Below are positions 7,099 to 9,960 of a stretch of 9,960 nt of DNA, piece by piece; position 1 is the first letter of the stretch; the number at the start of each line of letters is the position of its first letter. The notes under the pieces are model-generated. The model saw only the letters and a list, made by a program, of their open reading frames with translations, searched no databases and was not told the origin of the DNA. The stretch comes from an uncultured Collinsella sp. (GTDB taxonomy: Bacteria; Actinomycetota; Coriobacteriia; Coriobacteriales; Coriobacteriaceae). A program made the translations under genes and the position numbers. The stretch spans positions 1 to 9,960 of the forward strand of contig CALFDJ010000054.1 of the NCBI GenBank assembly GCA_937950325.1, read 5' to 3'.

Positions 7099-7220
7099 GT
7101 ACAGGTTTTTGTATCTTTCGACGTTGCTCATTATACGAGCAAACTGCTCGCGTTTGCCCAGATTGCACAAAATGCGCCGCGAATGGGTGCATCTCCATAC
7201 GCCTCTACAAAAACCTGTAC
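7099..7220. repeat. 122-bp segment flanked by 15-bp perfect inverted repeats; possible invertible promoter
   Basis: GTACAGGTTTTTGTA at 7099-7113 is exactly repeated in inverted orientation at 7206-7220, with a further imperfect GCAAAA extension on the outside of both. The enclosed 92 bp hold an inner hairpin, TTGCTC (7124-7129) with GAGCAA (7137-7142), and promoter-like boxes on both strands: TATACG on the plus strand and a perfect TATAAT on the minus strand at 7135-7130. The element lies 90 bp upstream of a NusG-family gene heading a glycan cluster. That is the same arrangement as phase-variable capsule promoters in Bacteroides. No recombinase gene lies in the window, so inversion is inference. 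Confidence 0.6.
7109..7137 (+). promoter_or_regulatory. Candidate promoter for the glycan cluster, present orientation
   Basis: TTGTAT at 7109-7114 and TATACG at 7132-7137 are 17 bp apart, with a start expected near 7144 and a leader of about 165 nt. The -35 overlaps the left inverted repeat, so inversion would still supply the same five bases of it, since both arms are identical. Confidence 0.4.
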
Positions 7221-7310
7221 TTTTGCGACTGCGCCTAGCTGCGAGCGAGAAGCCTGTTCTTAACGCCCCTGCATCCGCGTGTGTCGCGGAGCAAGAAAAG
7301 GGGGCGAGAG

Positions 7311-7901
7311 ATGGAACAGACAATGCGGCGACAAGAGCAGCTGCCCGGTGCTTTTAACGGCGCCACCACCAACAGCCAGCGCGGTCGCGTCCGCTGGTAT
7401 CTGGTCCACACCCCCAACGGTAAAGAGCGCGAGACCTGCGAAAAGGTCCGCCGCATTATCCCGCACGAGCTGATGCAGGACGCTTTTGTGATGCAAAAGG
7501 AGTTCTGGTTTAAGCGGGACGGTGCCTGGTCGCTCCAAACCAAACCTATGTACAAGGAATACTTCTTCGTCGCCACGCGCGATGCTGCCCTGCTCGACAA
7601 GGCTTTGGCCCAGTTGAGCTTTGGCTGCCGCATTGCCGGCAGCAGGGAGCGGGCCTATGCGTCCATGCCGGACGATGCGCAGGACTGGTACCGCAGCGTG
7701 CTCGACGACGACGGCGTGGTGCGCAATAGCGTAGCCCGCATAGAAGACGGTGTGCTGCACATAGAGCAAGGCCCGTTGGTGGGTCAAGAGGCCCGCGTAA
7801 AGAAGATTGACCGTCATAAGCGCTGGTGCCTGGTAGACGTGGGCGAAGGCGACTCCGCTTTCAGGGAGCTGCTTCCGTTGGACGTGCCCAGTAAGACGTA
7901 A
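7311..7901 (+). CDS. NusG-family transcription elongation factor (LoaP/RfaH/UpxY-like)
   Basis: Protein of 196 residues. I place the start at the ATG at 7311, with AGGGGG 6 nt upstream, rather than at an in-frame GTG at 7281 that lies before that ribosome-binding site. Residues 28-105 match a NusG N-terminal domain (WYLVHTPNGKERETCEKVR, then EYFFV where NusG has a GYLFV-like strand). Residues 154-177 carry the KOW motif (GPLVGQEARVKKIDRHKR). The protein binds RNA polymerase and should reduce pausing or termination. Its position at the head of a glycan cluster fits specialised paralogues such as RfaH, UpxY and LoaP, which act on long polysaccharide operons. The KIDRHKR stretch is more like LoaP and other Gram-positive paralogues than housekeeping NusG; the subfamily is uncertain. 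It is cotranscribed with the sugar transferase 69 bp downstream. Confidence 0.88.
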   Translation: MEQTMRRQEQLPGAFNGATTNSQRGRVRWYLVHTPNGKERETCEKVRRIIPHELMQDAFVMQKEFWFKRDGAWSLQTKPMYKEYFFVATRDAALLDKALAQLSFGCRIAGSRERAYASMPDDAQDWYRSVLDDDGVVRNSVARIEDGVLHIEQGPLVGQEARVKKIDRHKRWCLVDVGEGDSAFRELLPLDVPSKT

Positions 7902-7970
7902 GGGGACTTCGCACTGGTAATTCATTCGCAATTTGAATTCATCGATTGGGGGACCCCTGGGGACAGGGAC

Positions 7971-8732
7971 GTGGATTTGAACTTGACTACCAAAGAAGTG
8001 ACAGGGCAAAACGCGCCGGTAGGGGCCGCGCTTGTTGCCCAGGCCATGAGCGGCAGCGATGCGAGCATGCGCTACAAGGCCATGCAGGCCGTGAAGGACT
8101 GGGACTGCACGCGCCTGGCCTACCGCACCGTCAAGCGCGCGTTCGACATCGTGTTCAGCGGCTGCGTGCTGGCCGTCATCGCCGTTCCAAGCCTTGTGCT
8201 CGCTGCGGCCATCCGCCTGGAGAGCGAGGGCAACCCGTTCTACAGCCAGATCCGCGTGGGCCAGACCCATCGCGACGGCAGGCTGTCCACCTTCCGCATG
8301 TGGAAGTTCCGCTCTATGTACAAAGACGCCGACGAGCGCCTCGCCGAGCTCAAGAGACAGAACGAGATCGCCGGCGCAATGTTCAAGATGAGGGACGACC
8401 CGCGCGTCACCAAGATCGGCAAGTTCATCCGCAAGCACTCCATCGACGAGTTCCCACAGTTCGTCAACGTGTTTCTGGGCCAGATGTCGGTCGTCGGCCC
8501 TCGCCCGCCGCTGCCCAACGAGGTTGCGGAGTACACGGAGTTCGACCTGCAGCGCCTGGCCGTGAAGCCCGGGATCACCGGCTGGTGGCAGGTGACGGAG
8601 CGCAACTCGACCGGGTTCGACGGCATGGTCCGCCGGGACCTGGAGTACATCGCCAACCGAGGCGTCATCACCGACCTCAAGATCGTCGTCCTCACGGTGA
8701 TCGAGGTCATCACAGGCAAGGGTGCGTGCTAG
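7971..8732 (+). CDS. Polyprenyl-phosphate sugar-1-phosphate transferase (bacterial sugar transferase)
   Basis: Protein of 253 residues that should transfer a sugar phosphate from a nucleotide sugar to undecaprenyl phosphate, the first step of surface glycan assembly. It is a single-helix (monotopic) enzyme: one hydrophobic segment at about 57-81, then the catalytic domain with QIRVG and FRMWKFRSM (residues 93-116), the D159-E160 pair in HSIDEFPQ that matches the catalytic dyad of PglC-type enzymes, GPRPPLPNEV (176-185) and KPGITGWWQV (199-208). The GTG start at 7971 has TGGGGA 7 nt upstream. The first 45 residues are an unusual extension; a later start at M26 or M33 cannot be excluded. The sugar cannot be read from the sequence; glucose or galactose phosphate are common in this family. 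Confidence 0.93.
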   Translation: MDLNLTTKEVTGQNAPVGAALVAQAMSGSDASMRYKAMQAVKDWDCTRLAYRTVKRAFDIVFSGCVLAVIAVPSLVLAAAIRLESEGNPFYSQIRVGQTHRDGRLSTFRMWKFRSMYKDADERLAELKRQNEIAGAMFKMRDDPRVTKIGKFIRKHSIDEFPQFVNVFLGQMSVVGPRPPLPNEVAEYTEFDLQRLAVKPGITGWWQVTERNSTGFDGMVRRDLEYIANRGVITDLKIVVLTVIEVITGKGAC

Positions 8733-9848
8733 ATGCGCATCGCGATGATCGGACATAAGAGATACGGCTCCCGCGAGGGTGGCGTGGAGGTCGTCGTGAC
8801 CGAGCTCGCCCGCCGCATGGCGGCGCTCGGCCACGAGGTCACCTGTTATGACCGTTCCGGTGCGGACGTCATGACCGGCGACGCCGCGGACTGCCACGAG
8901 CGCACCGTCGACGGCGTGCGCGTCGTCCCCGTGAGGACGATCGACAAGAAGGGGCTCGCCGCGCTGAGCTCCTCGTACTTCGCCACCCTGGCGGCCATCA
9001 AGAACAGGCCCGACGTGATCCACTACCACGCCGAGGGTCCCTGCGTGCCACTGCCTCTGGTCAGGCACGCCGGCATCCGCACCGTCGCCACCATCCACGG
9101 CCTGGACTGGCAGCGCGCCAAGTGGGGGAAGCTCGCCAGCACGTACATCAAGATGGGGGAGAGGGCGGCCGCCACCAAGGCCGACGGCCTCGTCGTGCTG
9201 TCCAAATCGGCCCAGTTCTATTTTCAGGACGCCTACGGCCGCACGGCGACGTTCATCCCCAACGGTATCGAGGTAAAACAGCCGAGACCGGTCAATCAGA
9301 TAAAGGAGAAGTGGGGGCTCGATGCGGGCTCCTACCTGCTGTACCTGGGCCGGCTCGTTCCCGAGAAGCGCCCCGAGCTCCTGATCGATGCCTTCAAGGG
9401 ACTTGATACAGATAAGAAACTTGTCATCGCCGGCGGCGGTTCGGACACCTCCGAGTACGAGGTGTCCCTTCGCGAGGCCGCGCAGGGCGACCCCCGCATC
9501 CTCTTCACCGGCTTCGTGAACGGCGAGCCCCTGGAGGAGCTTTACTCCAACTGCTACGCCTACGTACTGCCGTCCGATGTCGAGGGCATGCCCATGAGCC
9601 TGCTGGAGGCGATGGCATATGGCTGCTGCTGCGTGACGAGCGACATCCCCGAGTGCGCGGACGTCCTCGCCGGCAACGGCGTGACGTTCAAGAAGGGCAG
9701 TGCCGATTCCCTGCGGGCCACGCTGCAAGGCCTGCTCGCTGACAGTGGCCGCGGGAGAGTCCTCGGCGGCGCCGCCAAGGCACACGTCGAGAAATCCTAC
9801 AACTGGGACTCCGTCGTCGAGCGGACCCTCGAATTGTATTCAGCTTGA
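8733..9848 (+). CDS. GT4 family glycosyltransferase
   Basis: Protein of 371 residues with a GT-B fold. The N-terminal domain begins MRIAMIGHKRYGSREGGVE, whose GGV loop is where the acceptor and donor sides meet in GT4 enzymes, and has a conserved IHG (121-123). The C-terminal nucleotide-sugar domain shows YLGRLVPEKR (204-213), VIAGGG (231-236) and the EX7E motif E284-E292 (EGMPMSLLE). It should add the second or a later sugar to the lipid-linked glycan in the cytoplasm. The N-terminus resembles rhamnosyltransferase-type GT4 proteins of capsule loci, but the specificity is open. The ATG directly follows the stop codon of the sugar transferase with no gap, so the pair is probably translationally coupled. 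Confidence 0.93.
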   Translation: MRIAMIGHKRYGSREGGVEVVVTELARRMAALGHEVTCYDRSGADVMTGDAADCHERTVDGVRVVPVRTIDKKGLAALSSSYFATLAAIKNRPDVIHYHAEGPCVPLPLVRHAGIRTVATIHGLDWQRAKWGKLASTYIKMGERAAATKADGLVVLSKSAQFYFQDAYGRTATFIPNGIEVKQPRPVNQIKEKWGLDAGSYLLYLGRLVPEKRPELLIDAFKGLDTDKKLVIAGGGSDTSEYEVSLREAAQGDPRILFTGFVNGEPLEELYSNCYAYVLPSDVEGMPMSLLEAMAYGCCCVTSDIPECADVLAGNGVTFKKGSADSLRATLQGLLADSGRGRVLGGAAKAHVEKSYNWDSVVERTLELYSA

Positions 9849-9866
9849 TTTTGAAAGGTTAAATAG

Positions 9867-9960
9867 ATGGTCGAAAAGAAACTCAACGGTACCGTCATCG
9901 TCACCTACCGCTGCAACGCGCGCTGCACCATGTGCAACCGCTACAAGGCTCCCAGCCGTC
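9867..9960 (+). CDS. Radical SAM protein, N-terminus only (cut by window end)
   Basis: The ATG at 9867 has AAAGG 8 nt upstream and lies 18 bp after the GT4 stop. The 31 visible residues contain C16-NAR-C20-TM-C23, the CxxxCxxC motif that holds the 4Fe-4S cluster of radical SAM enzymes, directly after a short beta strand (TVIVTYRC), as in SPASM/twitch-type proteins. The frame stays open to the edge. Radical SAM proteins occur in some glycan clusters as sugar or lipid modifiers, but the substrate cannot be inferred from this fragment. Confidence 0.85.
   Translation, partial: MVEKKLNGTVIVTYRCNARCTMCNRYKAPSR

Noticed and set aside
7946..8758. 270-residue plus-strand frame overlapping the sugar transferase
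   Set aside because: It is the out-of-frame shadow of the sugar transferase, which has all family motifs in its own frame.
7260..9785. 841-residue minus-strand open frame
   Set aside because: Antisense to three well-supported glycan-cluster genes, with no start signal or domain.

Overview
The window looks like chromosomal DNA from a high-GC, Gram-positive anaerobe. My best guess is a gut actinobacterium of the class Coriobacteriia, close to Collinsella. This rests on the strong G/C bias at third codon positions, good purine-rich ribosome-binding sites, the anaerobic three-gene glycerol-3-phosphate oxidation operon, a threonyl-tRNA synthetase without a TGS domain, and a NusG paralogue heading a surface-glycan cluster. 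The taxonomic call is inference, not a database result.

Layout. (1) Bases 1-478 hold no convincing gene but are dense in inverted repeats: a 28-bp pair at 153-180/285-312, a roughly 24-bp hairpin at 354-422, and two related 20-nt hairpins at 131-150 and 457-476. (2) Bases 479-3729, minus strand, carry a tightly packed operon of three genes transcribed right to left: a GlpA-type FAD dehydrogenase with a C-terminal iron-sulfur domain, an NAD(P)/FAD oxidoreductase, and a small cysteine-rich DUF1667 protein. The gaps are 1 and 4 nt, and a 15-bp perfect palindrome lies just upstream. (3) Bases 3898-4437 hold the most unusual element: seven units of almost exactly 80 bp, each with two 17-bp arms in opposite orientation around a spacer of constant length (25 nt) and variable sequence. 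(4) Bases 4537-4968 encode a small membrane protein with a double zinc ribbon. (5) Bases 5223-6986 encode ThrRS with its own promoter, followed by two tandem intrinsic terminators. (6) From 7311 to the right edge a glycan biosynthesis cluster begins: a NusG/LoaP/RfaH-type elongation factor, a polyprenyl-phosphate sugar-phosphate transferase, a GT4 glycosyltransferase and the start of a radical SAM protein. A 15-bp perfect inverted repeat pair 92 bp apart, with promoter-like boxes on both strands, lies directly upstream of the NusG paralogue and could be an invertible promoter.

How the genes fit together. The minus-strand operon should oxidise glycerol 3-phosphate anaerobically and pass electrons to a carrier. 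The thrS unit is housekeeping and is closed off by the two terminators. The cluster on the right should start a lipid-linked surface polysaccharide: the sugar transferase loads the first sugar onto undecaprenyl phosphate, the GT4 enzyme extends it, and the NusG paralogue helps RNA polymerase read through the long operon. The two items most worth pursuing are the 80-bp alternating inverted-repeat array and the possible invertible promoter.
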